The notes below the pieces were generated by a model. The model made no database searches. It was not told the origin of the DNA and was given only the letters and a program-made list of their open reading frames with translations. A DNA stretch of 64,000 nt from F23-B02 sp963633225 (GTDB lineage Bacteria > Bacillota > Clostridia > Oscillospirales > Oscillospiraceae): NCBI GenBank assembly GCA_963633225.1, contig CAVGXR010000051.1:105802-169801 (forward strand), given 5' to 3'. The position numbers and the translations under genes were made by a program. Every line of letters begins with the position of its first letter. Position 1 is the first letter of the stretch. Below, piece after piece: positions 17,572 through 27,062 of the stretch.

Positions 17572-20500
17572 TTAGAACCATTTGTCGAGGAAGCCGTTCC
17601 ACATATCTTCCCACCAGTTGCTCTGCGCGGGCTTGACGGTCAGGGTGACGGCCTCGGCCTCGCTGACTGCGCCCTCGTCATTGACTGCGACAACGTCATA
17701 GCTAGTGGTCTCTGCCGGGGTCAGAGTTACGGTGAACACATGGTACTCGGTCTTTTCCGACCACCAGCCCCAGCCGCTGCGCTCGTAGCGGGTCTTGTAG
17801 CTATCGTATGTCTCGCCGTTTACGGTGATGGCCGTGACCTCGGCGGATGCCTTGACGGTCAGGGTCGCCTTCTGTCCCTCGCGGATGCTGTCCTTATTGA
17901 GCGAAACCTTGAAGGTCTCGGGCTCGAAGGTCTTGACCTCGGGCTCGGGATCGGGCGTGGGTTCGGGGTCGGGCGTGGGTTCGGGGGCAACATACAGGAC
18001 ATTGCTTACTGCCAGAACCGCCTCGTTTACCATTGCGGGGGACGCTGCCAGACTGACAAGTGCAGCTTCGCTGCTTGCATTCTGAACATCAGCAATTGCG
18101 CTGGTGTAGGTCGCGCCGATGAACTTGAGGTTTGTCAGGGAAATGATGCTGTTTGTATCGCTTGATGTATTGGTCAGTGTGATAAGGTCAGATTTGTAAG
18201 TACCATTATCCTGTACAGTCCACTTCAAGTTTGTAAGCTCGTAGTACATATCGGTCGAGGTGTTCAGCGACAGGGTATTGCTTTCGCTACCGTTCAGCTT
18301 TATCTTTGCATTTGTAAGAGTCAGCGAACCAGCCGTGCCGTTTGCAAGCTTTGCGCCAAGCTGTACGCTTGTCGGCTCTTTGTTTGCTACGAGCTGGAAT
18401 GCAATTGCCTGCTTATTTGCAAGGTATGCCTCGTGGTTAGGACCGTAGTTTTTATACTCAGTTGCAGTGACGTTTTCACCCTTGCCGTCAATGAACACAG
18501 CGCCGGTAGCGCTCTCATTGTCCAGAGCCTCTGTGTCGAGGATTACTTTCTTGATCTCAACATAGCTCGGGCTCTTCTCGACATCCGTACTGTAATCGTA
18601 GTCCTTGTCCATCGGGTCATAGACGCGGATGCCGTCGAGCCAGAAGTTGTACTGATCATCGCCGGTAGAATCAAAGTACTTGCCATAACGAACACTTATC
18701 TCTACTTCGTAGTTAGCGTAAGGAAGATCAGATATCTTGATTACAGGAACCTGATATATTCTGTCGGTTGCATTCGTGTCAACCTTCCACTCGCCATTAT
18801 CATAAGTGTAACCATAATAGGTGTTCAGGATGTGGCTGCACACCTTAGTGCCGGTGTCCTTATTGGTGACGGTGTAAATAATTGTACCAGTGTCACTATC
18901 CGTCAGGGAGATGATGTCGAAGCCGGTGCCTTTGAAGGTGAAGGTGGCGGAGGGCCAGACGACATCCGAGGCGGAAGCCATGGCGGAGGTGACGGTCACC
19001 TTGTGAGCCGAGCCGAGAGAATAGAGGGTCGAGGAATTATAGGCCGCGTCATAGCCGAACACGTTCGTCTTTTTGCCCAGCTCCTCAAGCGCCTGAGTGG
19101 TGTTGGTAGTCGTGCCTACTGTTTCCCAGTTAGCGCTGCTGCCGTCAGTGAACTTCGCAAAGCTGTCTTCATAGTAAACCGTCGATGCGGGGATGATAGT
19201 TACAAAGTAGGTAACTGTGCCGGTGATTGTCTGCGTTACGCCATCAGCATCCTTATAGCTCAGCTCGCCGTTTATGGAAACAGTAAGGACTTCGCTGCCG
19301 TTGATGGCCACCGTCGGCGTATACGTTATAGTTTTACTTTCACTGGCATAGGTTGCATTACCGTATTTTTGTCCTGAGACAGTTACGCTTTTAATTGTCG
19401 CGCTGCTCAGATCAGTGCTAAGTTTGCTCAGAGGAATGTTCAGGTGCAGACCAAAGTCAACGACAAAGCTTATGCTGTTGCTAAAGGTGTAATACAGATA
19501 AACGTCCTTGCAGGCAGTACCCTCAGTTTGATCTACGCTTACACATTTATAGAATGCATAGCGGTAGGATGCCGGAATCAAAGGCATTTCCTGCAGGTTT
19601 GTCGGTATCTTCTGCTCAATATTTTTGATGTTGGTAACTTCGCTGTTTTTCAGATACCCCTTCTCTGTGTCAGGAAGTTCTATGCCAGGCTTAAAATATG
19701 TTCCGCTTTCAACAGCAATGTTGTAATTGTAAAACTCTTCGTTGCTGTCCTTATTGATGTAGTGAACCGTCAGGGAATCCTCGGTCACCTTTGCGCGGAC
19801 ATAGTAGGTTATAAGTGCTCCGTGTTTATCATAAACTTCTACGCCACGGACATAAGGATTTCCGCCGATCTTGCAGCCGCTGTAAACAGATGAGCTGCCG
19901 GAAATCGAGGTATACTCATCCAAGCCGCTGTTTGCTTTTGCATCCTCATCAATAGCCCAAACAATCTGCTCAGTTGTTTTATCATATGAGTAGGACGAGG
20001 TGTTGGATATCGTTTTTGATGCAGATGTAGATGTCATAGTCACAGTAACCATGTAAATTTCAAAGTTACTTGTATTTACGCCGCGGAAGTTATTGAGTTT
20101 GCGATAGTAATTTCCGCTCGAATCTTTACCTACTGCACCGTTTGTATCACCGCTGTTGCAATGGAACACGAATGTCTTTCCGCTCTGCGGGAATGTGCTG
20201 GGGTTTTGCGTTCCGTCCTCATACTTAACGGCGAAATCAAGCATAACATAGTTGTCTTTTTTAATTTGATTACTATAGTCCTTATCGCCATTTACAAAGC
20301 CCCAGTCAGACACATCGGTAGTAACTTCTTCGGTGATCTCAGATCGCATCATATAATATGCCGCAAGCTGAACGCCTGAAGATGTTGGACTGTTAGTCGT
20401 TGCGCTGGTATCGGTTATAGGTGTCCAGCTTTCTTCCACATCAGGAGTGGATGTAACTGCCCACTGGCCGCCCCAGTAACGAATGTAGGTAAATTCCGTG

Positions 20501-22701
20501 CCGCTGTTGGAGTAGTCGGTGCCATATATTTTTTGAATATTGCCAGCAGACGAGCTGTGTACACGTCCAGACAGCAAGACAAGCTCTTTCTGTGTCTTTC
20601 CGTCTTTTGCAGCAATCCAGTAGGTGATGCCGTCTTCGTAGCGCAGCAGATTATTTGGCATTACACTTGCCAACTCTACGCCCTTTTCACCGTATGCATT
20701 ACTTGCTTCTATGGACACGTAGTACGGTTTATGATTGCTCAACCATTTAAAGCCAGCGCTGAAGTTGCTGCTTGTTTGGTTTCCATTTTCTGCTTCAATA
20801 GCGCTGTTAGTGAACCACAGCTGTATCGGCAGGGTTTTGCCGGTCAGGTCTTCTGCGGTGACAATGATAGTGTATCTGACGTGGCCGACGTTGGCGTAGG
20901 TCGTGCCGACCTTGACACCCTTGAAGGTTACAGTCGTGGAGGCATCGACAGCTGCCGTGCCGGACATGGTGTAGACAGAGAAGCTGTTAAAATTGCTGCT
21001 CGATTTATCAGTTTTAAAGTAATCACTACTTCCGTTCTTAATATCAGTCACATTGGAGCTGTCTTCACCATAAGCAAAATAATAATAATAATAATAACCT
21101 CTGCCTTGGCTCTGTTTGGTCCTCTTAGCATAGAGGTGCTGATATTCGCCGGAGCTTGTCAAGTAGTAGTAGCCGGTGTCTGTCCACTCAGTTTTATCGG
21201 AGTCGAGGAGGGTATTATAACTTACCTTGCTGGCCTTCGAATATGTCGCCGTGCCCTCCTGAGCGTTTTGGCCGGTTACGGATTCGACGGTGGCAATGCT
21301 CGTATCCGCGGTGGTGTAGCTCTTGCCGGAGTAGTTCTTGTCTTTGATTGTGTCCGATTTTGTTGCGCCGACTGTGACGGTGACGGTTCTGTATTCAGTT
21401 ACTTCAACGTCAGTGCCGGTCTCTTCTGTCGGCTCGGGGTCGGGGTCAACCGTTGTGGAGGAGGCGACGAAGACGGTGGGGTTGCCGGTCTTGAGTGCTT
21501 CTATATAACCCTTGACATTTGTCCAGTTAACTGTTGCGCTCGGATTATCGCACCAGATAGCCGCCATGCAACCCACAGGCGTTACTTCGCTGTTATCATC
21601 GCCGTCAATCTTGTAGCAGCTTCCAGGGACAGACATGTTTGCAGAGGCATATTGGTAGTGATACGCATAGCCATTCCAATCACTGCCGGTGTTCTGCTCT
21701 TTGCCTATGACATAGTACCAATGGGTATTGGTATTAATGATGTCAAAGCCTGCCGTTGACAGAGCTGCTGCCGTGGCATAGTTAGAACCGGCTGTCCAGT
21801 AGCATATCTTTATGTCTTTTTGAAACTCAACAGAGCTGGTAAGTCCCACAAAATTTATGCCGTCATTAAACGCCATGGGGATCATTCCGGCATTCTCGAC
21901 AGCAGTAGCCATGGAGTTTACAAAGTTCGCATATGCCGTGTATTCATCGTTGGTCATATTGCGATTTTCATTATTAAAATTAGTAAAGCCGCACTCGTCA
22001 GCCGCGAAGTTAAAATATCCGCAGCTCTTGCCTGCGAAGTAAGTGATATACTTCTGCATCAGAGCCTGCACAAAGCTAAGGCTTGTGGTGTCAGTGGGGT
22101 CAATTGCCATGTTCGCGCTGGCACCGCTGGTAGTTGCCTGATAGCTCTTAACAGTCAGACCCAGCTCTTCCATGGCCTTTATCACCGCGTACAGGTGACC
22201 CGGTGCGTCAAACATAGGAATGATGCCGATGCCCTTGCTGTTTGCATAGCTTATGATGCTACCCATCTCGCTCTCGGTCAGCACATTGTTCAGGTAGTTC
22301 TGAGAGCTGTAGCTTGCCGAAGTGTTATATGCCTTGTTGCCGTCATTAATGGCAGTTTTGACAGCATCGCTCCCATATTCCGTTTCGTTAACCGTCAGCG
22401 ACATATCATCGAGCAGGAAGCGCAGACCGTCGTTGCCGAAGGCAAGCTCGACATGAGTGTAGCCGCTTGCCGCAGCATAATCAATAATCTCCTTAAGATC
22501 AGTCTCAGAGAAATACTTTCTGCCGCAATCCACATGGACTATGCGGATAAACTCGGCGCTGTCAGAGCTGCTTTCTGCCACTGTCTGGGCATCATATGCT
22601 GACGTAAAGCCCGACATGGGCAGCAGGCTCAGCACCATGACCAGTGCAAGAATCAGGGAAAGCACTTTGCGCAGGGACGGTTTACTTTGTGCCTTGTTCA
22701 T
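17572..22701 (-). CDS. Large secreted glycoside hydrolase family 20-like protein
   Basis: 1709 residues; ATG at 22701. After a signal peptide (about 1-36) comes a TIM-barrel region (about 50-415) with GH20 hallmarks: 'IIDYAAASGYTHVELAF', 'MGSIISYANSKGIGIIPMFDAPGH', and an Asp-Glu pair (D235-E236, in NFAADECGF) at the place of the catalytic DE of beta-N-acetylhexosaminidases and lacto-N-biosidases; the usual HxGGDE context is altered. The following about 1200 residues are Ser/Thr-rich beta domains, then a Pro-Glu-Pro repeat (PTPDPEPTPDPEP), an Ig-like domain and a Trp-rich end (NWWEDMWNGFLDKWF); no LPxTG or dockerin. Likely cuts N-acetylhexosaminides of mucin or milk glycans (inference). First gene of the operon that continues into the peptide cluster. 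Confidence 0.82.
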   Translation of the reverse strand: MNKAQSKPSLRKVLSLILALVMVLSLLPMSGFTSAYDAQTVAESSSDSAEFIRIVHVDCGRKYFSETDLKEIIDYAAASGYTHVELAFGNDGLRFLLDDMSLTVNETEYGSDAVKTAINDGNKAYNTSASYSSQNYLNNVLTESEMGSIISYANSKGIGIIPMFDAPGHLYAVIKAMEELGLTVKSYQATTSGASANMAIDPTDTTSLSFVQALMQKYITYFAGKSCGYFNFAADECGFTNFNNENRNMTNDEYTAYANFVNSMATAVENAGMIPMAFNDGINFVGLTSSVEFQKDIKICYWTAGSNYATAAALSTAGFDIINTNTHWYYVIGKEQNTGSDWNGYAYHYQYASANMSVPGSCYKIDGDDNSEVTPVGCMAAIWCDNPSATVNWTNVKGYIEALKTGNPTVFVASSTTVDPDPEPTEETGTDVEVTEYRTVTVTVGATKSDTIKDKNYSGKSYTTADTSIATVESVTGQNAQEGTATYSKASKVSYNTLLDSDKTEWTDTGYYYLTSSGEYQHLYAKRTKQSQGRGYYYYYYFAYGEDSSNVTDIKNGSSDYFKTDKSSSNFNSFSVYTMSGTAAVDASTTVTFKGVKVGTTYANVGHVRYTIIVTAEDLTGKTLPIQLWFTNSAIEAENGNQTSSNFSAGFKWLSNHKPYYVSIEASNAYGEKGVELASVMPNNLLRYEDGITYWIAAKDGKTQKELVLLSGRVHSSSAGNIQKIYGTDYSNSGTEFTYIRYWGGQWAVTSTPDVEESWTPITDTSATTNSPTSSGVQLAAYYMMRSEITEEVTTDVSDWGFVNGDKDYSNQIKKDNYVMLDFAVKYEDGTQNPSTFPQSGKTFVFHCNSGDTNGAVGKDSSGNYYRKLNNFRGVNTSNFEIYMVTVTMTSTSASKTISNTSSYSYDKTTEQIVWAIDEDAKANSGLDEYTSISGSSSVYSGCKIGGNPYVRGVEVYDKHGALITYYVRAKVTEDSLTVHYINKDSNEEFYNYNIAVESGTYFKPGIELPDTEKGYLKNSEVTNIKNIEQKIPTNLQEMPLIPASYRYAFYKCVSVDQTEGTACKDVYLYYTFSNSISFVVDFGLHLNIPLSKLSTDLSSATIKSVTVSGQKYGNATYASESKTITYTPTVAINGSEVLTVSINGELSYKDADGVTQTITGTVTYFVTIIPASTVYYEDSFAKFTDGSSANWETVGTTTNTTQALEELGKKTNVFGYDAAYNSSTLYSLGSAHKVTVTSAMASASDVVWPSATFTFKGTGFDIISLTDSDTGTIIYTVTNKDTGTKVCSHILNTYYGYTYDNGEWKVDTNATDRIYQVPVIKISDLPYANYEVEISVRYGKYFDSTGDDQYNFWLDGIRVYDPMDKDYDYSTDVEKSPSYVEIKKVILDTEALDNESATGAVFIDGKGENVTATEYKNYGPNHEAYLANKQAIAFQLVANKEPTSVQLGAKLANGTAGSLTLTNAKIKLNGSESNTLSLNTSTDMYYELTNLKWTVQDNGTYKSDLITLTNTSSDTNSIISLTNLKFIGATYTSAIADVQNASSEAALVSLAASPAMVNEAVLAVSNVLYVAPEPTPDPEPTPDPEPEVKTFEPETFKVSLNKDSIREGQKATLTVKASAEVTAITVNGETYDSYKTRYERSGWGWWSEKTEYHVFTVTLTPAETTSYDVVAVNDEGAVSEAEAVTLTVKPAQSNWWEDMWNGFLDKWF

Positions 22702-22747
22702 CTTCTTGTCATTCCTTTCATTTACCTTTTTTCTTTGAGCAAGCGCT

Positions 22748-22819
22748 GAACAAATGGCTGACGCATTTGTTCATCACTTACTCTGAGGTACGCATACCAC
22801 ACATATTGTAGCTACCTCA
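22748..22819 (-). promoter_or_regulatory. Structured leader ahead of the GH20/peptide operon
   Basis: Two inverted repeats lie between the predicted promoter and the gene: GAACAAATG/CATTTGTTC (22748-22756 with 22764-22772) and TGAGGTA/TACCTCA (22784-22790 with 22813-22819). They would form hairpins in a leader of about 140 nt. No known riboswitch class was recognised. Confidence 0.4.
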
Positions 22820-22845
22820 TAGATATCCCATAGATATATGACCTT

Positions 22846-22874
22846 ATATTACCACAGTTGTTTTCTTATTTCAA
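22846..22874 (-). promoter_or_regulatory. Putative promoter of the GH20/peptide operon
   Basis: Minus-strand TTGAAA (22869-22874), 17-bp spacer, TAATAT (22846-22851). The rest of 22702-23015 holds only this, the leader hairpins and the divergent LCP promoter. Confidence 0.5.
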
Positions 22875-22959
22875 GAGTATGTTAAAGGTTTTTTCACAAA
22901 TTTATGCATAATTTTCGGAATATTATGTAACCCTTTGCGCACAAATAGCACAAAAAGGC

Positions 22960-22988
22960 TTGCGATGGGGAGGCGCGGAGGGTATAAT
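22960..22988 (+). promoter_or_regulatory. Promoter of the LCP gene
   Basis: TTGCGA (22960-22965), 17-bp spacer, perfect TATAAT (22983-22988). Transcription would begin near 22995, which fixes the translation start at 23016 rather than upstream. Confidence 0.75.
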
Positions 22989-23015
22989 GAAGAAAATTCG
23001 CGCCGGAGGATGGGT

Positions 23016-24011
23016 ATGGAAAAGAAAAGCCGGGGCTCGAAGGGGCTTGTTATTATCGTGTGCGTGCTGGTGGGGCTGGCTGTGCTGCTGGGCGGCACGG
23101 TGGGCGTGCTGGCACTGCTGGGCAGAAGCTCGCTGCGCAGCGACGGCAAGGATATGTCCCTGCCGGACAGCGAGGCGGGCGTCGTCAAATACAATGGCAA
23201 AAGCTACAGGTACAACGAGGATATGGTCTGCATCCTGCTGATGGGCATCGACGGCGATAAGCCAGCAGAGAGCAGCAAATTCGGCAACGCAAACCAGTCG
23301 GATGTCAATATGCTCGCTGCGCTCGACCTCAAGAATAATAAAATTACGCTGATATCTATCTCGCGTGACAGCATGTGCGTCATGGACGTGCTCGACGAAA
23401 ACGGCGAAAACACCGGCACAACTACCGCGCAGCTTGCCCTCGCCCACTCGTTCGGCGACGGCGGCGCGGTCAGCTGCGAGCTGGTGCAGTCGGCTGTGTC
23501 GAGGCTGTTTTACGACCTGCCGGTAAGCGCCTATGCGTCGATATACATGGACGGCGTGCTCAAGCTCATAAATCAGGTCGGCGGCGTGACGATCACGATA
23601 AACGAGCCGGTGCTCGGCTACGCGCAGGGACAGCAGGTAACGCTGTACGGTCAGAGCGCGGAGAGCTTCCTGCGATACCGTGAGCACACAGTTGACGGCA
23701 ATAACGGACGTATGCAGCGGCAGCGGCAGGTCATGCTCGCGCTGATGCAGACCGCACTCGCCAGGGTGCGGGAAAATCCCGCGTCTATCGTCGAGCTGTA
23801 CAACAGCGTAAGCAGCTACGTCACCACCGATATCGGCATCAGCGAAATGACCTACCTCGCTACGCAGGCCGGCGGGATGCAGTTCGACGGCGATATACGC
23901 AACGTCGCGGGCGAGTCCGTGCTGGGCGACTATGAGCACGCGGAGTATATCGTCGATAAAAACGCACTGTATGAGCTCGTGCTCGCTGTGTTCTATGAGG
24001 AAGTTGAGTAA
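23016..24011 (+). CDS. LytR-CpsA-Psr (LCP) family cell-wall polymer ligase
   Basis: 331 residues from the ATG at 23016, 6 nt after GGAGG; an upstream ATG of the same frame would lie before the promoter. A short basic N-terminus and one membrane helix (about residues 10-32) precede an extracellular LCP domain with 'CILLMGIDGDKP', 'NQSDVNMLAALDLKNNKITLISISRDSMC', the 'GGVTITINEP' region and 'FLRYREHTVDGNNGRMQRQRQVMLA', matching the conserved Arg and Asp motifs. LCP enzymes transfer lipid-linked anionic glycopolymers to peptidoglycan. It stands divergent from the GH20 gene and upstream of a sortase pair. Confidence 0.93.
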   Translation: MEKKSRGSKGLVIIVCVLVGLAVLLGGTVGVLALLGRSSLRSDGKDMSLPDSEAGVVKYNGKSYRYNEDMVCILLMGIDGDKPAESSKFGNANQSDVNMLAALDLKNNKITLISISRDSMCVMDVLDENGENTGTTTAQLALAHSFGDGGAVSCELVQSAVSRLFYDLPVSAYASIYMDGVLKLINQVGGVTITINEPVLGYAQGQQVTLYGQSAESFLRYREHTVDGNNGRMQRQRQVMLALMQTALARVRENPASIVELYNSVSSYVTTDIGISEMTYLATQAGGMQFDGDIRNVAGESVLGDYEHAEYIVDKNALYELVLAVFYEEVE

Positions 24012-24027
24012 TTTTTTAAATTGGGGC

Positions 24028-24056
24028 TTGCAATTTTTGCTTGCTTAGTATATACT
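24028..24056 (+). promoter_or_regulatory. Promoter of the small wall protein/sortase pair
   Basis: TTGCAA (24028-24033), 17-bp spacer, TATACT (24051-24056). Confidence 0.55.
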
Positions 24057-24100
24057 GTCAGCAGAATATATTGACATTAATGTAATTGGAGGCTTATCTA

Positions 24101-24331
24101 ATGAAAAAGCTCGTTGCGATACTTCTCATTCTTGTTATGCTGTTCTCCATGTCCTGCTTCGTCCTCGCTGAGGATGTCGTCAGCCCCGAGGCCAGCAATA
24201 CGCCGACCGATGATACACCTAACTCCCCCCAGACCAGCGATACGATCTCCGCTGCGTGGGTCGCGGTGATAGGCGCCGCCGCCGTGGCTGTGCTTGCGTT
24301 CTGCGGCAGGAAGCTCATCAGCGAGAAGTAA
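24101..24331 (+). CDS. Tiny secreted protein with a sortase-type sorting signal
   Basis: 76 residues from the ATG at 24101, 8 nt after GGAGG. A signal peptide (MKKLVAILLILVMLFSMSC...) is followed by only about 25 residues rich in Pro, Thr, Asp and Ser, then SPQTSD, a hydrophobic helix and a short tail with RK and a final Lys. This is the layout of a cell-wall sorting signal; SPQTS resembles the (S/P)PxTG-type motifs known for some clostridial class B sortases. A class B sortase gene follows directly. The mature protein would be a very short wall-bound peptide. Its function is unknown, and it could also be a bitopic membrane peptide. Confidence 0.75.
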   Translation: MKKLVAILLILVMLFSMSCFVLAEDVVSPEASNTPTDDTPNSPQTSDTISAAWVAVIGAAAVAVLAFCGRKLISEK

Positions 24332-24345
24332 GAGTTTGAATTTGC

Positions 24346-24374
24346 AAGGCTCCATGCAGAACGCATGGAGCCTT
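24346..24374 (+). terminator. Hairpin between the small wall protein and sortase
   Basis: 12-bp stem (AAGGCTCCATGC/GCATGGAGCCTT, loop AGAAC) followed by TTCATTT. Likely a partial terminator that lets some transcription reach the sortase gene. Confidence 0.65.
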
Positions 24375-24391
24375 TTCATTTGGGTGTTTTT

Positions 24392-25162
24392 ATGGAAAAG
24401 AAAAAACGGACAAGAATTATCCTTATCATAATCGCGCTGATAGCCCTCGGCGTTATCGGCTGGTGCGCGTGGTTTTTAGTGCAGTATTACGACGGCAACG
24501 CCTTCGGCGAAACGCTCGATAACTACATCGACAAGGTGCAGATAGAGCGCGGCACGAAAACCGTCGATATCCCCGTTGATTTCGACGCGCTGCATGAGCT
24601 CAACCCTGATATCTATGCTTGGGTCGAGATACCCGACACGGATATAAGCTACCCAATTTTGCAGCGCGAGGGCGATAACTCCTACTACCTGCGCAGAAAC
24701 GAAAGCGGAGCCTACTACAGCGGCGGCTGCATCTTCTCCGAGGACTACAACAAGCGCGATTTCAGCGACCGCATGACCGTCATCTACGGGCACAACCTCG
24801 CCTCCGGCAAGGCCTTTGCATATCTCAATGATTTTGCAGACAGCGAGGTGTTCAACTCGCATCGGTATATAAACGTTTATCTGCCGGATAAAATGCTCGT
24901 GTACGAAATTTTTGCCGCCTATCCCTACAGCAGCAAGCATCTGCTGCTGAACAATAACTTCAATAACCGCACCGAGTACAACGCCTTCTTCGACGAGGCC
25001 TTCGCCTCGCTAAGCCCGTCGGCAAACTTCGTCGAGGGCTCAAAGCCCGACTTTGAGAAGGATAAGGTGCTCACGCTGTCCACCTGCTACAGGCAGAACC
25101 GCTACCAGCGCTATCTCGTTCAGGCAAAGCTCGTCGAGGAGATACCGGCAGCGGCAAACTGA
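24392..25162 (+). CDS. srtB: Class B sortase
   Basis: 256 residues from the ATG at 24392; an earlier in-frame ATG lies inside the hairpin. A basic N-terminus and membrane helix are followed by the sortase barrel: catalytic His in VIYGHN, catalytic Cys in LTLSTC, and the Arg a few residues on in RYQRYLV. The long insertions and 'DIYAWVEIPDTDISYPILQ' segment are typical of class B. Sortases cleave a sorting motif and join the protein to peptidoglycan or to another protein. The adjacent SPQTSD protein is its probable substrate (inference from linkage and motif). The ribosome site is weak. Confidence 0.93.
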   Translation: MEKKKRTRIILIIIALIALGVIGWCAWFLVQYYDGNAFGETLDNYIDKVQIERGTKTVDIPVDFDALHELNPDIYAWVEIPDTDISYPILQREGDNSYYLRRNESGAYYSGGCIFSEDYNKRDFSDRMTVIYGHNLASGKAFAYLNDFADSEVFNSHRYINVYLPDKMLVYEIFAAYPYSSKHLLLNNNFNNRTEYNAFFDEAFASLSPSANFVEGSKPDFEKDKVLTLSTCYRQNRYQRYLVQAKLVEEIPAAAN

Positions 25163-25174
25163 ATAACAAATACC

Positions 25175-25208
25175 AAAAAGCACGTTTCATTTTCGAAACG
25201 TGCTTTTT
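25175..25208. terminator. Bidirectional terminator between sortase and atp operon
   Basis: 14-bp perfect stem AAAAAGCACGTTTC/GAAACGTGCTTTTT, loop of 6, with A- and T-runs on both sides. It serves srtB (+) and atpC (-). Confidence 0.92.
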
Positions 25209-25219
25209 TGCATACATAT

Positions 25220-25630
25220 TTACCTGTGCAGCAGCGTGTACGCCTTTTCGCGGGCGATGGCTCGATGCAGAGATAGCTCTGCGCGCTGCAGGTCTATATC
25301 CGATGTGTGCTGCTCGATACGCTGGCGGGCTCTGCGCTCGGATGCCTGAGCGCGGGCGAGGTCAATGGTCTCTGCCCTCTCCGCCGTGCGTGCAAGCAGG
25401 ATGACCTCGTTATCGGAAACGCTCAGCACTCCGCCGCTTACCGCGGCAAAATGCTCCTCGCCCTCGGAGACGCATTTGACTACGCCCTCCTTGACCGCGC
25501 CTATCATCGGCGCGTGATTGCTCAATATGCCCACGTCGCCGTCAGTGAGCGGAACGAGCACATAGCTTGACATTACATCGCAGACTACGCCGCCGGCAGT
25601 TGCGATCTGAAAATGGATCTTATCTGCCAT
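25220..25630 (-). CDS. atpC: F1F0 ATP synthase subunit epsilon
   Basis: 136 residues, normal length. The N-terminal beta sandwich carries DGDVGILSNHAPMIGAVKEG, the hallmark of AtpC, and 'HFAAVSGGVLSVSDNEVILLA'; the C-terminal part forms the two helices (about 88-136). Epsilon is in the central stalk and regulates hydrolysis. It lies 6 bp after atpD and is the last gene of the operon. Confidence 0.97.
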   Translation of the reverse strand: MADKIHFQIATAGGVVCDVMSSYVLVPLTDGDVGILSNHAPMIGAVKEGVVKCVSEGEEHFAAVSGGVLSVSDNEVILLARTAERAETIDLARAQASERRARQRIEQHTSDIDLQRAELSLHRAIAREKAYTLLHR

Positions 25631-25636
25631 GGCTCT

Positions 25637-27025
25637 TTACCTGAACTGGTCGCGCTTTGCGAGTACTTCGTCGATGGTTCCGCACATGAGGAATGCCTGC
25701 TCGGGAAGATCGTCGCAGTCGCCGCCCAGAATTGCCTGGAAGCCGCGGATGGTGTCCTCCATCTTGACATATGCGCCCTTGGTGCCGGTGAAGTTTTCGG
25801 CAACGTGGAAGGGCTGCGAGAGGAAGCGCTGTATTCTTCTTGCGCGGTTGACGGTGGCCTTATCCTCAACGCCGAGCTCGTCCATGCCGAGAACGGCGAT
25901 GATGTCCTGAAGCTCCTTGTACTTCTGGAGCACTGCCTGAACCGCACGCGCCGTCTCGTAATGCTCCTTGCCGAGAATGTTCGGGTCGAGGATCCTCGAG
26001 GTGGACTCCAGCGGATCGACCGCGGGGTATATGCCGAGCTCGGATATGCTTCTGGACAGAACGGTCGTTGCATCAAGGTGAGCAAAGGCCGTTGCAGGGG
26101 CGGGGTCTGTCAGGTCGTCGGCGGGGACGTAGATAGCCTGCACCGATGTGACTGAGCCGTTGCGCGTGGAGGTTATACGCTCCTGCAAGGAGCCCATCTC
26201 GGTTGCCAGCGTCGGCTGATAGCCGACGGCGGAGGGCATACGTCCGAGCAGTGCCGAGACCTCGGAGCCTGCCTGTGTGAATCTGAATATGTTGTCAATG
26301 AACAGCAGAACGTCCTGACCTGACTCGTCGCGGAAGTTCTCCGCTATCGTAAGGCCGGACAGCGGAACGCGCAGACGCGCTCCGGGCGGCTCGTTCATCT
26401 GACCGAACACCAGCGCCGTCTTGTTAATAACGCCGGACTCGGTCATCTCGTGCCAGAGGTCGTTGCCCTCACGGCTGCGCTCGCCGACACCGGCGAATAC
26501 GGAGTAGCCGCCGTGCTCGTAAGCAACGTTGCGGATAAGCTCCATGATAAGCACCGTCTTGCCGACACCGGCACCGCCGAACAGACCGATCTTGCCGCCC
26601 TTTGCGTAGGGAGCGAGCAGATCGACGACCTTGATGCCAGTCTCAAGGATCTCTGTTGAGGGTGCTATATCCGTAAATGCCGGAGCCTGCCTGTGTATGG
26701 GCATGTACTCCTCGGCGTTTACCGGCCCCTGACCGTCGATCGGGTCGCCGACGACGTTGAACATACGTCCCAGCGTCGCTTCGCCGACAGGCATTTTGAT
26801 CGGTGCGCCCGTATCGACTGCCGGACAGCCGCGGGAAAGACCGTCGGTCGAAAACAGAGATACGCATCTGACGCTGTTGTCGCCGATATGCTGGACGACC
26901 TCCATTACGATCCTGCGGTCATCGAGCTTTACCTCGATCGCATTATAGATATCCGGCATTTTGCCGGAGGGAAACTGGACATCGACAACAGGTCCTATGA
27001 CCTTTCGGATTATTCCGTTTTCCAT
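25637..27025 (-). CDS. atpD: F1F0 ATP synthase subunit beta
   Basis: 462 residues, normal length; ATG behind AGGAGG. Walker A is GGAGVGKT, the catalytic Glu region is GVGERSREGNDL, Walker B is DVLLFIDNIFRFTQAG, and the DELSEED-type segment reads as GMDELGVEDK. It forms the catalytic hexamer with alpha. Nothing unusual was seen. Confidence 0.98.
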   Translation of the reverse strand: MENGIIRKVIGPVVDVQFPSGKMPDIYNAIEVKLDDRRIVMEVVQHIGDNSVRCVSLFSTDGLSRGCPAVDTGAPIKMPVGEATLGRMFNVVGDPIDGQGPVNAEEYMPIHRQAPAFTDIAPSTEILETGIKVVDLLAPYAKGGKIGLFGGAGVGKTVLIMELIRNVAYEHGGYSVFAGVGERSREGNDLWHEMTESGVINKTALVFGQMNEPPGARLRVPLSGLTIAENFRDESGQDVLLFIDNIFRFTQAGSEVSALLGRMPSAVGYQPTLATEMGSLQERITSTRNGSVTSVQAIYVPADDLTDPAPATAFAHLDATTVLSRSISELGIYPAVDPLESTSRILDPNILGKEHYETARAVQAVLQKYKELQDIIAVLGMDELGVEDKATVNRARRIQRFLSQPFHVAENFTGTKGAYVKMEDTIRGFQAILGGDCDDLPEQAFLMCGTIDEVLAKRDQFR

Positions 27026-27062
27026 TCATTTACCTCCTAAAATTGAGGGTTTATGCTTAGTA

